Shown: positions 1 to 10,950, counted from the stretch's first letter. The stretch is 64,000 bases of DNA from Bos javanicus (GCF_032452875.1 NC_083881.1:61759689-61823688), one strand, 5' to 3'. A program made the numbers and translations. Notes: generated by a model not told the origin, from the letters alone.

Positions 1-29
1 ATGAAGAGGACATTCATGTACTGAACATA

Positions 30-112
30 TATTTCTTGGGCGCCCATCTAGTGCCAGAAAAGAAACAACAGTTCCTGCTCTCAGGAGCTTACATTTGACA
101 CAAAAGCCTGGG
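30..112. repeat. Old mammalian repeat fragment (L2/MIR age)
   Basis: It has the shape 'size class ... cctgctctcaggagcttaca' common to old mammalian repeats that carry a degraded 'gtgccaggcactg' motif. It is cut short by the LTR that follows. Family not certain. Confidence 0.4.
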
Positions 113-790
113 AGCTTCTCTGCACTCATTTCCTATAGCTGCTCTAACAAAGCACCACAGATTGGGTGGCTTAAGCAACAGAAATGTTATTTTCTCACAG
201 TTCTAGACGTTAGCTATCTGAGATCAAGGTCTTGGCAGGGTTGGCTCCCTCTGAGTCACCCCGATTTCTTTCTGCGTCTTCACACGGCGTTCTCCCTGTG
301 TGTCTGTGTGTCCAAATTTCCCCTTTTTATAAAGATACCACTCATATAAAATTAGAGCCCACCCTAATGGCCTTCAGAAAAGGCAATGGCACCCCACTCC
401 AGTACTCTTGTCTGGAAAATCCCATGGATGGAGGAGCCTGGTAGGCTGCAGTCCATGGGGTCGCTCAGAGTCGGACACGACTGAGCGACTTCCCTTTCAC
501 TTTCCACTTTCATGCATTGGAGAAGGAAATGGCAACCCACTCTAGTGTTCTTGCTTGGAGAATCCCAGAGACGGGGGAGCCTGGTGGGCTGCTGTCTATG
601 GGGTCATACAGAGTTGGACACGACTGAAGCGACTCAGCAGCAGCAGCTGCAGCAGCTAATGGTCTTATTGATTATCTCTGGAAAGACTTTATCCTCAACC
701 AAGGTCACGTTCTGAAGTACAAAGGGTTAGGACTCCAGTGTGCTTTCTTCTCTGGGAGGTGGACACAATTCAATTCATAACAACCTCTAC
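113..790 (-). mobile_element. MaLR-type LTR (MST/MLT1-like), antisense, split by BovA2
   Basis: The left part reads 'caccacagattgggtggctt' then 'tctcacagttctagacgtta'. The right part ends 'gacacaattcaattcataac'. This is the reverse complement of the usual ERVL-MaLR LTR end. The element is continuous once the BovA2 at 375-655 is removed, so the LTR is older than the SINE. No internal retroviral coding region is attached. Part of the left arm matches the copies near 27.6 and 56.4 kb. Confidence 0.75.
375..655 (+). mobile_element. BovA2 SINE (dimeric, BovB-derived)
   Basis: It contains two tandem units, each with 'ggcaacccactc' or 'ggcaccccactcc', a 'ggagcctggt' core and 'ttggacacgactga' or 'tcggacacgactga'. 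The join is 'tttcatgcattggagaagg' and the 3' end is a (CAG)n tail. Flanks 'ctaatggcctt' (364-374) and 'ctaatggtctt' (656-666) form an 11-bp duplication with one mismatch. Confidence 0.93.
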
Positions 791-1204
791 AGTGACGTAT
801 AGGAAAGTATGAAGGCGAGTCAGTTGCCTTTGAGGTGCCTGCAGTCTCCTACTTCTTCAAGGTCTCTGGTGAATGTATCTGATTGGTGGAACCTGGGTCA
901 TGAACCTGTTCCGTGCTGCAGGGCAGGCTGGGAAATTCAGTTTCTGGCTTCTCATCTTGGGGAGGATGGGCATCTAATGTGGGATTTTACCCAAATACAG
1001 GAAGAGCATTCAAAGGATTCATGGAAAAGTGTCCACAAAGCACAAGAGGAATCTACTATGTAGGTGCTTTCAGATTTCCTCCAAGGGGACCCGAACGCAG
1101 AGGATGAGAGCAACCATGTTGCTGTTTTGTCTCCCCTTTAGTGCCTGGTGTTGTGTGCTGCCCACTGCAGAGACCAAACACTGGTGACCACAGAAGACAT
1201 CTGG
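791..1204. other. No gene seen; possible old LTR-like repeat
   Basis: The stretch 830-1065 ('gattggtggaacctgggtca' then 'ggcaggctgggaaattcag') resembles a widespread degraded mammalian LTR-type repeat also suspected at 34.6-35.0 kb. No conserved frame is visible. Confidence 0.3.
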
Positions 1205-1470
1205 CAAGTCTAGAAAATGGTGAACAGCTAACGTTTAGTAAGCATTTACTATGTGCCAGGAATTTTTCTGAGCTCCTTACATGCTCCTTACTTGCCTCAT
1301 TTCATCCTTGAAGCAGCCTTAGGAAGCAGAGCTGATGATTACCTCCCTTTCACAGGTAAGAAAATGGAGATACTGAGAGGTCAAGCAAGCACTTGGTGAG
1401 AGAGTCAGGGTTAGAACCCAGCTATTTCAATCTCAGACTGGGAGCTTAGCCACTTTGCTCCCTAAGAGAT
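1205..1470 (-). repeat. MIR SINE, antisense
   Basis: It reads 'catttactatgtgccagg', then 'ctcatttcatccttgaagca', then 'acaggtaagaaaatggag' and 'agggttagaacccagct'. This is the antisense order of MIR (3' core to tRNA-like head). Confidence 0.85.
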
Positions 1471-1978
1471 GGAAGAAGATGATGCAAGATGGGGGAAAAC
1501 CTCCCGGCTAGGCTGTGGGGCAGGTGGGTGAGTGCTATTAAGTCATTTGCCCAGGTGGCAACCTGGAGGCTCACCAGAGCCACCCCTGGGTGGCAGATAC
1601 ATTGTCTCACGCTCTCTGTGAGCCAAGGTGGGTGTGATGTCGGTGTGAGACACTCCTGACAAAGTCCTCGGGAATCCTGGGAGGGAGGCGTGGGAGGAGG
1701 CAGTGGGGAGGAGGGAGGGAGTGGTGCAGGCTGGCCCAGGAGGCCCTGCCTGGCGTGGCTGAAGACAGCTTGCGTCAGAGGATGCTGGGCAGGGCAGGCA
1801 CTGGCTCCCCTGTGAGGCAAAGAGGCCCCAGGCTGGGCCCTTGCCAGGGTGCTGCCTGGAGAGGACTGGATGTTCCCAAAGGTTCTTCCCCAGGGACCCA
1901 GAGGAACAGATGGGTCTTGGAGGGGCCAGGGAGCTGCCAGGGCAGCCTCAGTGTTAAGAGCCTCTGTATTGCATTAGG
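1471..1978. other. Unique-looking G-rich DNA, no gene seen
   Basis: The stretch holds purine-rich 'ggagggaggcgtgggagga' type sequence and low stop density on both strands. The overlapping frames it creates (for example 1446-1820 minus) look like compositional accidents. Confidence 0.4.
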
Positions 1979-2188
1979 GGCTTCCCTGGTGGCTCAGACA
2001 GTAAAAAAATCTGCCTGCAGTGCAGGAGACCTAGGTTCAATCCCTGGGTCAGAAAGAGCCCCTGGAGAAGGGAATGGCAACCCCCTCCAGTATTCTTGCC
2101 TGGAAAATCCCATGGACAGAGGAGCCTGGCAGGCTACAATCCATTGTGTTACAAAGAGTCGGACACGACTGAGTGGCTAATACTTTAT
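1979..2188 (+). mobile_element. Bov-tA SINE (copy 1 of an abutting pair)
   Basis: The tRNA-like head 'ggcttccctggtggctcag' with B-box 'ggttcaatccctgggtc' is followed by the BovA body 'tattcttgcctggaaaatcc' and 'gagtcggacacgactgag'. The tail was used as the target of the next SINE. Confidence 0.95.
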
Positions 2189-2201
2189 CAGGTCCCTGCC
2201 G

Positions 2202-2409
2202 GGCTTCTCTGGTGGCTCAGATGGTAAAGAATCTGCCTGCAGTGTGGGAGACCCTGGTTTGATCCTTGGGTCAGGAAGATCCTCTGGAAAAGGGAATGGC
2301 AACCCACTCCAGTATTCCTGCTTAGAGAATCCCAGGGACAGAGGAGCCTGGCAGGATACAGTCCGTGGGGTTGCAAAGAGTTGGACACGACTGAGCGACT
2401 AACACACAC
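2202..2409 (+). mobile_element. Bov-tA SINE (copy 2), inserted at the tail of copy 1
   Basis: It has the same head, body and tail plan as its neighbour. It is bounded by a perfect 14-bp direct repeat, TCAGGTCCCTGCCG, at 2188-2201 and 2410-2423. That makes it the younger of the two insertions. Confidence 0.95.
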
Positions 2410-2423
2410 TCAGGTCCCTGCCG

Positions 2424-2984
2424 TGATGCCCAGAGGCAGAGACCTGGAACCTCTGTACCTGTGTCTACCCCTGTGCCATTGGATGTTGCAATGTTGCTAC
2501 TTGAAATACTGTGGGTAGGGGCGGGTTTGTGGGTTGTGGGGAAAGGAACAGGAGACAAAAGTGAATGAGACACATTTGCAAAGCCCCAAGCATGCCTCAC
2601 TGGAGATCTTCTCTGACCCTGGCCCTTAGGACATTCCAAGTCCAGAGAGTAATTTCAACAGTGTCCACACACAAGGGGTGTCTGTCATTCACCTGTGAGC
2701 TCCCCTTTTGAGAGAGATGGGACCAACCTAGCAGCCTCCCTTTTCAAAGGGAAACAGGGTACATGGTGGAAGGTGGGCTTTTCTTAAAAGCAACAGGAGA
2801 AAGGTAAAGAGTATTTTCCTTTAGCACCGATAATAAGGTAAGAATAGGATGCTTTCCTATATACTAGCAGGGCATTTCCAAAACATACAAGAGTAACACA
2901 AGAAAGAAAGAAATGTGCGGGTAAAGAAATTATCCATTGGAAGTTTTTGATTTTTAAAAATTTTTGGAGGTTTTTATTACAGTA
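2424..2984. other. No gene or clear repeat seen
   Basis: The DNA is A/T-richer at its right end (2800-2960). Nothing recognisable is present in six frames. Confidence 0.4.
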
Positions 2985-3165
2985 GGTGACTGTGAGATGA
3001 AATCATTTAGTCATGTCCAGCTCTTTGTAACCCCCTGGACTGTACCTCTATTCATGGAATTCTCCAGGCAAGAATACTGGAGTGGGTTGCCATTCCCTTC
3101 TCCCAGGGATCTGGGTCTCCTGCATTGCAGGCAGACTCTCTACTGTCTGAGCCAGTTAATAAAAT
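2985..3165 (-). mobile_element. Bov-tA SINE, antisense
   Basis: It reads 'cagctctttgtaacccc', 'ctccaggcaagaatactgg', 'agtgggttgccattccc' and 'cctgcattgcaggcagactc'. The copy is diverged. Confidence 0.9.
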
Positions 3166-4439
3166 AGATCAGCTTCAAAAATGTTTACAAACATCAGTGA
3201 TATTCCAGAGTTTTAAGACCAGGTTAAATCCACAATAACATGAAAAATAACCAGGGTGCCCTAAGGTTCAAATATCTCCTCCCAGATAAGAAGCAGAGAA
3301 GGGGGATATTTGTAGAATTTGAAGAATGAGGTGGGGCCGGGTTGCCAGATGAAACACAAGGAGGCCTGTTGCATGTAAATTCTAGATAATACAACGAGCA
3401 TTTTGTTAGTATGAGAGCATGGTCCAAATATTGCATGGGACAGACCTATATGAAAAAAAAAATATTCATTGATGAACTGAGATTTAAATTGAGCTGGCCA
3501 TCATGTATTTTCAGTTGCTCAATCTGGCCACCTTGGATGGGCCTCCCATCCACTCCACTAGGCGAAGGCGGAGAAGTGACTTCTGGAAAAGAGCCTGGCT
3601 TGTTTGCCTGGTGCCTGGTGTCGGGGACTCTAGGGAGACCAGGCCTCTGGCTCCAGGCCTGCCTCCCAGGGCCCTGGGAAAAGGCCCTGGGCCTCTTCTC
3701 GGAGCTCTGGCTCCCTGGAGGGAATAGGCAGGGCCCAGCAGCTGCAGAAGGAAGCCTGGAAAACAACCTGGAAACAGTTCAGGCTTCTCTGGGCAGCTGC
3801 CAACACATCTCCAAGTGCGCCAGGGCCCCCGACCACACCGCAGGCCACCTCCCGTGGGCCTGAGAGGTCGCCCTGACCCCCTGGAGTAGAGTAACACTGA
3901 GCCACACCGCAGCTGACCCGGCAGACGGGCCAGCCTGCACTGACCTCTCCTTCAGGCCCGACGCTGACTTGCCCCCACGTTCTCTGGGGCTGAGGTCATC
4001 GAATGCCCGTGGGCCTTTCCTGCAAGGCTGCCATGCCAATCTGTAGGCATTCACTGGGCGACTAGTTGTGTGTGCTGCCCACAGGTACCCTGGGGAGGAG
4101 TCTGCTCCCCAGGATTCTGGGAAACCCCTGAGTGAGGGTCCTGCGATCTCTCCTCTGAAGGTGAATGGAGCCTGCCTGCCTGAGCCCTCTGGGCCAGCCA
4201 AAGACCCTCCAGCCCCTCAGGCCCCCTGCTCTGCTAGCCCTGCTCAGGGGCCTTCCTCCCAGAGCTGTGTGGGAGCGGTGTTTGTGTCCTTTCCCAGCGA
4301 GCAAGGAGGGGAGAGGGTGGGAGGAAGAGGGGCAGGCCTGCCTTGGGAAGTTTAAGCTTGAAATGTTGGATGGGAGCACTCCCTGGGGTGCTGAGAAAGG
4401 AAGGAATGGACAGCTTATGAGAGAGCCTGGCTTTGCTAA
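3166..4439. other. 1.27 kb unique-looking DNA, GC-rich from 3500
   Basis: From 3500 to 4360 the DNA is GC-rich, with several overlapping frames of 90-150 codons on both strands. None resembles a known protein, all are rich in G, P, S, R and A, and no frame stands out with flanking splice sites. Confidence 0.4.
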
Positions 4440-4600
4440 GTATCTCCTGTGAGGTGCTTTTAGTCCCATTTTTACAGAAGATGAAACTGAGGCCCAGAGA
4501 GGTCATGGAATCTCTCTCAGGTCACACAGAAATGCCAGCCTCAGGATTCCCAGCCAGACCTCTCTGAGTGTTAAACCTGGGTCCATTCTGTGCCTCTTTG
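4440..4600 (-). repeat. MIR fragment, antisense
   Basis: The core reads 'cccatttttacagaagatg', 'aaactgaggcccagagaggt' and 'caggtcacacag'. Confidence 0.8.
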
Positions 4601-5544
4601 CGGCCCGGGAGAGTTCCGATCTAGTTCAGGAGGAAATATCTACTGTCAACTCTGTTTTTCTACTGTGTTAGGTTCCTGCCTCCTCTGCTACCCCCAAGAC
4701 TTGGCTCATGACTGAAATTTCGACAAGAAAATCATGCTGAAAGGAAACAGCTGAACTTCTCTGTGTCCACACCAGGAACCCCATCTCCTGGGCTCTCAAC
4801 CCTCCTCTCACAGAGCCAAGTGACCTCTTGGGCAAGACTGTGGTGGTCTCGGCAGTACTTTGGGGATTGTCCCTGGTCCCTGCTCTCGGATGGCTCACTT
4901 GGTAATTCCTGACAGACTGCAAACCAGCCTCTCAAACTCAGCCTGTGTGGTTGGTTGAGTTTGGTTAAACTGGAGGATATAGGCCGCCATGATGCCCCAC
5001 GCCTACCCCCCCAGGTGACACTGTGACTTGTCCCTGCCCCCTTAGCCTTTCTTAGATGTCTCCCATAGAGGGCTCAAGCCTTCATTATCTTGGGCATTTC
5101 TCAGAGTGTCTCTAGCACTCCAGCCCCCTTGGGCCACCATTCCACCCCCTCAGCACCTCACAGCAGTAGGATGACAAGAAACGTCTGAGTATGGTGGGGA
5201 GAGCGTGGGGGCTGGGAGGTGAGAGGGAAGGCTCTGTTTCTTCCAGTCATGAGCTTCCTCTGTTGACTCACGCATATGTGTTGGCTGGATGGGGAAACAT
5301 GGGAGGAGATGGAGGCTGGACGTGGTAATACAAGCCCAGTGGCTCTTGGCTCCAAGTCTGCTCACAGATGTTTGTTAACCAGACGTCGTTAGAAAGGACT
5401 TCCAAGCTCTACTTGCACCTCCTCTGCTGAGGGTTGACTCAGTAGCATTTCTCAGAAGCCCCTTTCTTCTGTCACAGCTTGCAACTCCTCTGAGACTCCA
5501 GAAACATCCAGCCTACGCAATGTCTTTTCTTGACTGAAGTGTGG
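4601..5544. other. No gene or repeat recognised
   Basis: This is about 0.94 kb of mixed sequence. A promoter, a conserved reading frame or a simple repeat is not visible. Confidence 0.4.
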
Positions 5545-5770
5545 CTGTTGGAACCATACTGCCTGGGTTCCCATCCTGGCTCTGAACCCTCTCAGACTTG
5601 GGGGTGATCCTCAGTCCCTCTCTGCCTCTGATCCCTTGCCTCTAACGTGGGGATGAGAGCAACTATAGCCTGGAGTTGTTGAGATTGCAATGTTGGCAGC
5701 TGTAAAAGACTTAAAATAGTACCTGGTATATGGTAGGTGCCATGGAAGTATTAGCAGCTGTCTTATTATT
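5545..5770 (+). repeat. MIR SINE, sense
   Basis: It reads 'gcctgggttcccatcctggc' (tRNA-like part), then 'taacgtggggatgagagcaa', then 'tagtacctggtatatggtag'. The short TTATTA run behind it is probably the decayed tail. Confidence 0.8.
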
Positions 5771-6266
5771 ACTATTATGATTATTTTTCTGTCTCCTCTG
5801 CCCTTTCCTTCCACGTCTCCAGTCCAGTCTTTATCGATGCACTGTCCTCCAAAGCCTTGGCGGGCTGGCTGGGCAAAGCTGTCCTTACGGGTGGTGTAAG
5901 GGTCTTGGAAGGCTGGAGACTCTCCCATGGAGATGAACATGTGCCTCTGAGAAGGTGTGGGGACCCCTGCAGATGGTTCTGAGGTGGGAGGGAGCAAGTC
6001 ACCCTCTGCTGTACTGAAAGGAGTACAGCTGCCTAGAGCAAGGGGCGTGTCTCCTGGTGGTGAGGGAACTTTGGTTTGGGTCCAAATAGTTCAGAGAAAA
6101 ACGCATCAGTCAGAGGACTTCTGAGTGTATCCAGATGGAGGTGAAGCCACACACCTGGTCTCACCTGGGATGAAACTGTGGAACTCCGATGGAATTCCAA
6201 CCCAGCCCAAACTCTGATTGAGATTTGAACCCATGAGCTGGGACTTGAACCCACTGTCTTTTCATT
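5771..6266. other. No gene seen; holds one copy of a 16-bp direct repeat
   Basis: CACACACCTGGTCTCA occurs at 6148-6163 and again at 6272-6287, the left edge of the LTR that follows. Two short 'ttgaaccca' boxes (about 6224 and 6246) lie between them. Confidence 0.4.
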
Positions 6267-6267
6267 G

Positions 6268-6778
6268 AAATCACACACCTGGTCTCAGGACTTAATGAAG
6301 ATCAGGTTCTTTGTGTCTCGGTGTAGAAAGAATTCATTGAGAGGCAAAGTGATAAGTAAGAAGTGTCAATAGATTTATTGAGAGAGGTACACACTCCACA
6401 GAGTGTGGGCCATCTCAGGTGGCAAGAGGCCCCAAAACAAGTGGTTAGTTTTTATGGGCTGGGTAAATTCTTAGGCTAATGAGTGAGAGGATTGTCCAAC
6501 CGTTTTGGAGAAGGGGTGGGGATTTCTAGGAACTGGGCCACGGCCCACTTTTTGGTCTTCTGTGGTCGGTCTAACAGTCACAGCAGCAGTGGGTGTGTTG
6601 TTCAGCATATGGATATATTACAGTAAGTGTATAATGAGGCTCGAGGTCTACTGGAAGTCAAACCTTCCAGCATTCTGGGTCTAGTAGATTCTAATCAGTT
6701 TATGTTGTATCCACAATGACTATGTCATTCTCTTAAAGGTTATATCCTGCCCCCTTCCCTCCTGTTTCAGAGGTTACA
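6268..6778 (-). mobile_element. Endogenous retrovirus LTR, solo, antisense
   Basis: On the minus strand it begins TGTAACCTCTGAAACAGGAG, carries a CATAAAAA box and an AATAAA signal (plus-strand 'tttatt' near 6373), then a U5-like end before the 'cacacacctggtctca' repeat. About 510 bp is normal for a class I LTR. There is no second LTR and no gag/pol/env-like frame beside it, so it is a solo LTR. It may be a ruminant-restricted family; the exact name is not certain. Confidence 0.75.
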
Positions 6779-6789
6779 ATTAAGACACT

Positions 6790-7235
6790 CATACGGTAGG
6801 ACTCTAGTGGGTTGGTGGGTGGCTCCCCAAGAAATATGTCCATGTTCTAGCCCCCAAAACCTGTGAATGTGACCTTGTTTTTAAAGAGTCTTTGCAGATA
6901 TCATTAAGAATCCTGAGATGAGGTCATCCTGGATTATTTGTCTGTGTCCTAAACCCAAGGACAAATGTCCTTGTAAAAAGTAGAAGAGGCGAATTCGCAA
7001 ACACAGAGGAGAAGGCCAAGTGAAGACAGAGGCAGAGTCTGAAGTTCTGCAGCCAAAGCAAGCTTGGAGCCACCAGAGGCTGGAAGGGAAGCTTTGGAGA
7101 AAATGCAGCCCTGAGGACAACTTGACCTTGGATTGTTTTTTGCTCCCAGAACTGTGAGAAAAATTCATTTCTGTTGTTTACAGCCACCCAGTTTGTGGTA
7201 ATTTGTTTCAACAGTTACAGGAAATTAATAACAAG
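6790..7235 (+). mobile_element. MaLR/MLT1-type LTR, sense
   Basis: It reads 'cccccaaaacctgtgaatgt', then 'tcattaagaatcctgagatg', then 'gaactgtgagaaaaattc' and 'acagccacccagtttgtgg'. This is the usual order of ERVL-MaLR LTRs. It abuts the retroviral LTR on its left. Confidence 0.8.
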
Positions 7236-7551
7236 GACCAACTGCAAACCACAGCCTATCTGTACCCCAAAGGGAAAGGAAAAGATAAGGGGCCATGGTT
7301 TGAAGTGGTGAAGGCAGAGAGAAATGAAACTCAAAGGGTCGATGAAGGACTTTGGTCGACTGCCGCATGTGCTGGAGCAGGTTGTGCACCGCACAACCGT
7401 GGATGTTATATACCACATGCTTGTAGATCCGAGTATCTGCTTGGTTTTTCCCTGCAGTGGTCAGTCAGGTGTCTTAAGGAAGGGGTGCCTCTTAATAAAA
7501 CATACAAAATTACCCTATGGCCTTGTTGGTGTTAGTGAGAAACATCTAGAT

Positions 7552-8150
7552 AGCCCTGTCCAGTGGAACTTTCTGCAAAGATGGAAATGTTATGCTGTAA
7601 TTGTCGTTGTTCAGTCACTTGGTCAAGTCCAACTCTTTGTAACCTCATGGACTGTAGTACACCAGGCTCCTCTGTCCTCCACTGTCTCCTAGGGTTTGCT
7701 CAAATTCATGTCCATTGAGTCGGTGATGCTATCTAATCATCTCATCCTCTGCTTCCTCCTTCTCCTTTTGCTCTTGATCTTTCCCAGCATCAGGGGCTTT
7801 TCCAATGACTCAGCTCTTCGCCTCAGGTGGTCAAAGTATTGGAGCTTCTGCCTCAGCAACAGTCCTTCCAGTGAGTATTCAGGGTTGGCTTCCTTTAAGA
7901 TGGACTGGTTTGATCTCCTTTCAGTCCAAGGGACTCTCAAGAGTCTTCTCCAGCACCAAAGTTCAAAAGCATTAATTCTTTGGCACTTATGGGACCATCC
8001 AATAGCATAGCCATGAGTCACATGTGACCCTTGAGTACTTTGAATGTGGCTTGTGCAACCGAGGAGCTGAGTTTTATTTTAGTTAATGTAAACTGTAAAC
8101 GCCACATGTGGCTGGGGGCTACCATATTGGACACGCAGCCCCAGGTCAAG
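7552..8150. repeat. Old hAT-like DNA repeat split by BovB
   Basis: The left part is 'cagtggaactttctgcaaag'. The right part is 'atagccatgagtcacatgtg' through 'gccacatgtggctggggg', ending near 'accatattggacacgcag'. The halves join sensibly when the BovB is removed. This is a palindromic mammalian DNA repeat of the 'cacatgtggct' type. Confidence 0.65.
7601..7990 (-). mobile_element. BovB (RTE) LINE 3' fragment, antisense
   Basis: The minus strand (about 7737-8021) encodes the C-terminal part of the BovB ORF2, with 'ELWCWRRLLRVPWT' and 'RRSNQSILKEANPEYS'. It is 5'-truncated, as is usual for BovB, and has stops and frameshifts, so it is dead. Confidence 0.93.
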
Positions 8151-8250
8151 AAAATGGAAGCTCCCTACTGCTCAGTGCAGAATTTAATCACCAAAAGCAT
8201 GGCCACTATTCACTTAATACTATCCATGGGTCCCTCTGCAACTTAGTCCC

Positions 8251-8527
8251 TGTTGAGTGGAGGCAAGGGAGTCAGTCAGGGACCAAGGTGGTGGGAGAGG
8301 TGGTGACAGACAGTGAGGAGTGCCTGGGAGTATGACAAATACCTAACCAGACTGAAGCAAGGGTCCAAAAGCAGAAGGGGGTCTAGAGAAACGCCTGCCC
8401 AAGAAGGTTAAGAGATTTCTCTCTAAATTGCTGTCTTTCCCTACCCTTAGTCACCCTTCATGAACTTGTCAGTCCTGAAGTTAGCAGAACTCTTTAGAAC
8501 CTTTTTTTTTTTGGTTGCACCAGACAA
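8251..8527. other. No gene or repeat recognised
   Basis: A short unassigned interval between an old DNA repeat and a Bov-tA. It ends in a T-run at about 8502-8511. Confidence 0.4.
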
Positions 8528-8529
8528 CT

Positions 8530-8752
8530 TGGGAACCCCCTGTAGCTCAGATGATAAAGAATCTGCCTGCAATGCAGGAGACCTGGGTTCAATCCCTGGG
8601 TTCAATGTCTGGGTCAGGAAGATCCCCTGGAGAAGAGAATGGCAACCCATTCCAGTATTCTTGCCTGGAAAATGCCATGGACAGATGAGCCTGGCGGGCT
8701 ACAGTCCATGGGGTCGCAAAGAGTTGGACGTGACTGAGAATGTACAAACGCA
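8530..8752 (+). mobile_element. Bov-tA SINE with internal B-box duplication
   Basis: Head 'gtagctcagatgataaag', then 'gggttcaatccctgggttca' with an extra 'atgtctgggtcagg' repeat of the B-box region, then a normal BovA body to 'gttggacgtgactgag'. The duplication is a small private change. Confidence 0.92.
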
Positions 8753-8789
8753 CACTGCGAAGGAAGAAAACAAATCTCAAATTCCGTTT

Positions 8790-9480
8790 TTTAGGTAAAT
8801 GTGATACAAATCGATAGAGACGATAAAGACTGTGCAAAGAAGAAAACCAAAGACCAATATCGCTAATGGATGGGTGCAAATATACTTAAAAAAGAAAAAA
8901 AGCACACGAGCCTACTCTCACAGGGCTTAGTTCAGTTCAGTCGCTCAGTTGTGTCCGACTCTGTGACCCCATGAACCGCAGCACACTAGGCCTCCCTGTC
9001 CATCACCAACTCCCGGAGTCCACCTAAACCCATTTCCATTGAGTCAATGATGCCATCCAACCGTCTCAGCCTCTGTCGTCCCGCTCTCCTCCTGCCCCCA
9101 ATCTTTCCCAGCATCAGTGTCTTTTCTAATGAGTCAGCTCGTCACGTCAGGTGGCCAGAGAGATATAGAATCACACAGGAAATGGTGTTAGCATGTCTGT
9201 AGCATCCATACAGCAGGAGATGCAGCTGCTGAAAATCATTTTCTTAAGAGGTTGTTAATTTGACAAAAAGCAGATCATAAAATAGAATTATAGTCTTTCA
9301 TTTTTTAAATAAAAATATATCTATAGTCAAAGAAAAAAATGTCTGGAGAGATATATCCCAACGTCTATGATGTCAGGGCTCATCAGCCAAAGGACGCCAG
9401 GAACACATGTGTAATGGGGTTTATGGGCAGTGAGGGGCATCTCAAGAAGAAGCTGCTAGAAAGGAATTAGTATCAGGTTT
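8790..9480 (+). repeat. L1M relic (ORF2 end and 3' UTR), split by BovB
   Basis: Part 8850-8890 ('caaagaccaatatcgctaat') matches a conserved L1 ORF2 stretch. Part 9330-9360 ('tgtctggagagatatatccc') resembles L1 3' UTR. The BovB at 8929-9165 lies between. The assignment of the right part is tentative. Confidence 0.55.
8929..9165 (-). mobile_element. BovB LINE 3' end, antisense
   Basis: It starts with the (AGTTC)n-type tail 'agttcagttcagtcgctcag', then 'tccctgtccatcaccaactc' and 'tgatgccatccaaccgtctc'. It is a short 5'-truncated copy. Confidence 0.93.
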
Positions 9481-9645
9481 CAGCTTGTGGTCATTGCCTC
9501 GGGGGATGGTTCAGGTAAGCGGGGCTTTGCTCTGGACTGGATGCTGCTGGGAAGTGGGGGTAATTTTATGACTCGATGTCTTAATAATTCGCATCAAGAT
9601 GAATGGAATGAGGTTATAATTGGTAATAACAAAACAAAAACAGCA

Positions 9646-9812
9646 GGGACTTCCGCAGTGCTCCAGTGGCTGACTACACACTCCCAATGCAAGAATCATG
9701 ATCCCTGGTCAGGGAGCTAGATCCCACATGCCACAACCAAGGAGCCCACAAGCCGCAATGAAGACCGAAGATCCTGAGTGCCGCGACTGAGACCCGGCGC
9801 AGCTAAATAAAT
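9646..9812 (+). mobile_element. CHR-type tRNA SINE, sense
   Basis: It reads 'gggacttccgcagtgctcca', 'atccctggtcagggagctag', 'atcccacatgccacaacc', then a (TAAA)n-like tail. This is the CHR/CHR-2 plan of Cetartiodactyla. Confidence 0.85.
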
Positions 9813-9826
9813 GAATATTACAGAAA

Positions 9827-10590
9827 CAAAAACAACAGAACCTATAAGCCAGAATAGGGGGGTGTTTGGTTATTTTTGTGGCTTGGATGATGCTTTTGTT
9901 TCTGTCTCGTGCAGACACGAGTACAGAGTGGTTTTTTTCTTGATCTTCACAGTGGCAGTGGCCTGGGCTACTGTGGGTGTTCTGTGGAGCTGGACATGCT
10001 CAAGAAGAGAATGGTAGGTGACATTCTTTGTCCCCAAGACCAAGGCCCGGTTGTGAGAGTGTTGCCAGCTTTGGCCAGCAGGGGCTGGTTTGCCACTTTG
10101 CTCTTTCTTAACGGTGTATCTTAATGCTCTGTGTGTTGGGGTTAAGAGTGATTTTCATTTTCTACTTCATATTCTGGAAAATGTTTTTGTTTTTTTAAAT
10201 CATGTATTACATTTATCTCGATAAAAATAGCTCTTTTCTTTCTGAGCAAAACCAAACCAAAACAAAACAAAAAACCCAGCTGCATAAGAAAACGCTAAAC
10301 TGGGTAAACCCAACATTTGGTGAGACAGGTAGACAGCCCCGCTGGATGCCCAGAACAAGAGCCACACAGCTGTTCACGCCACATCCTGCCGAGAAGCTCC
10401 ACTCAGACGTGTCCCCAGGAGGCAGGCGGGGCGTGCCAGGGTTAGAGTTTAGATTAGAGGGAAATTGAGGTTGCTCAAGACCTCACTCCAGGGGCCAGGT
10501 GGTGAGAAACACGGCTGGCTTCACCACTGGGTGGAGGTCACCTGGATACCTTGGACACCTGCTCCGAGGCGCTGCCAGGCCAAAGGCGGT
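9827..10590. other. No gene recognised; (CAAAA)n stretch
   Basis: A short (CAAAA)-like run lies at about 10247-10275. The rest is unassigned. Confidence 0.4.
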
Positions 10591-10596
10591 CACATG

Positions 10597-10765
10597 GCCT
10601 AGAGCTCTGGCTCTCAGCTTGGCCTGTGCTTCAGAATCACTTGGGTCAGTTGATACCCTCCCACACCTCCAGGGCTCAGCCACCCTGACCAGTTAAATCA
10701 GGATCCCTGGGGAGCAGGGCCCAAGTGTGAGCATTTCTTGGCTCTGCAGGAGGTTCCTCCAACTA
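10597..10765. repeat. MER5-type hAT element
   Basis: It reads 'tggctctcagcttggcctgt', 'cttcagaatcacttgggtc', 'agttaaatcaggatccctgg' and 'ggagcagggcccaag'. This matches the non-autonomous hAT-Charlie plan with inverted ends. Confidence 0.75.
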
Positions 10766-10911
10766 AACCCTGCTCCTCCGACCCTGGTTTCATTCTCCTT
10801 TTTTAGTCTCTACCCTCATCTTTTCCACTCCCTTCACCTCTACTGAAGCTCAAATCTTCACTTCTCTCCCCTAAATCATCCCTGTCCTCCACTCTCCCTG
10901 ACTGATCTTTG

Positions 10912-10950
10912 TAAAAAAAATAAATAAATAAAAATTAAAAAATAATAGAA
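10912..10950 (+). repeat. A-rich (TAAA)n run
   Basis: A run of 'aataaataaataaaaa' type sequence. It could be the tail of an unrecognised retroposon that fills 10766-10911. Confidence 0.6.

Noticed and set aside
3411..4506. Cluster of about ten overlapping frames on both strands
   Set aside because: Typical of GC-rich DNA; the frames contradict each other and none has a domain.
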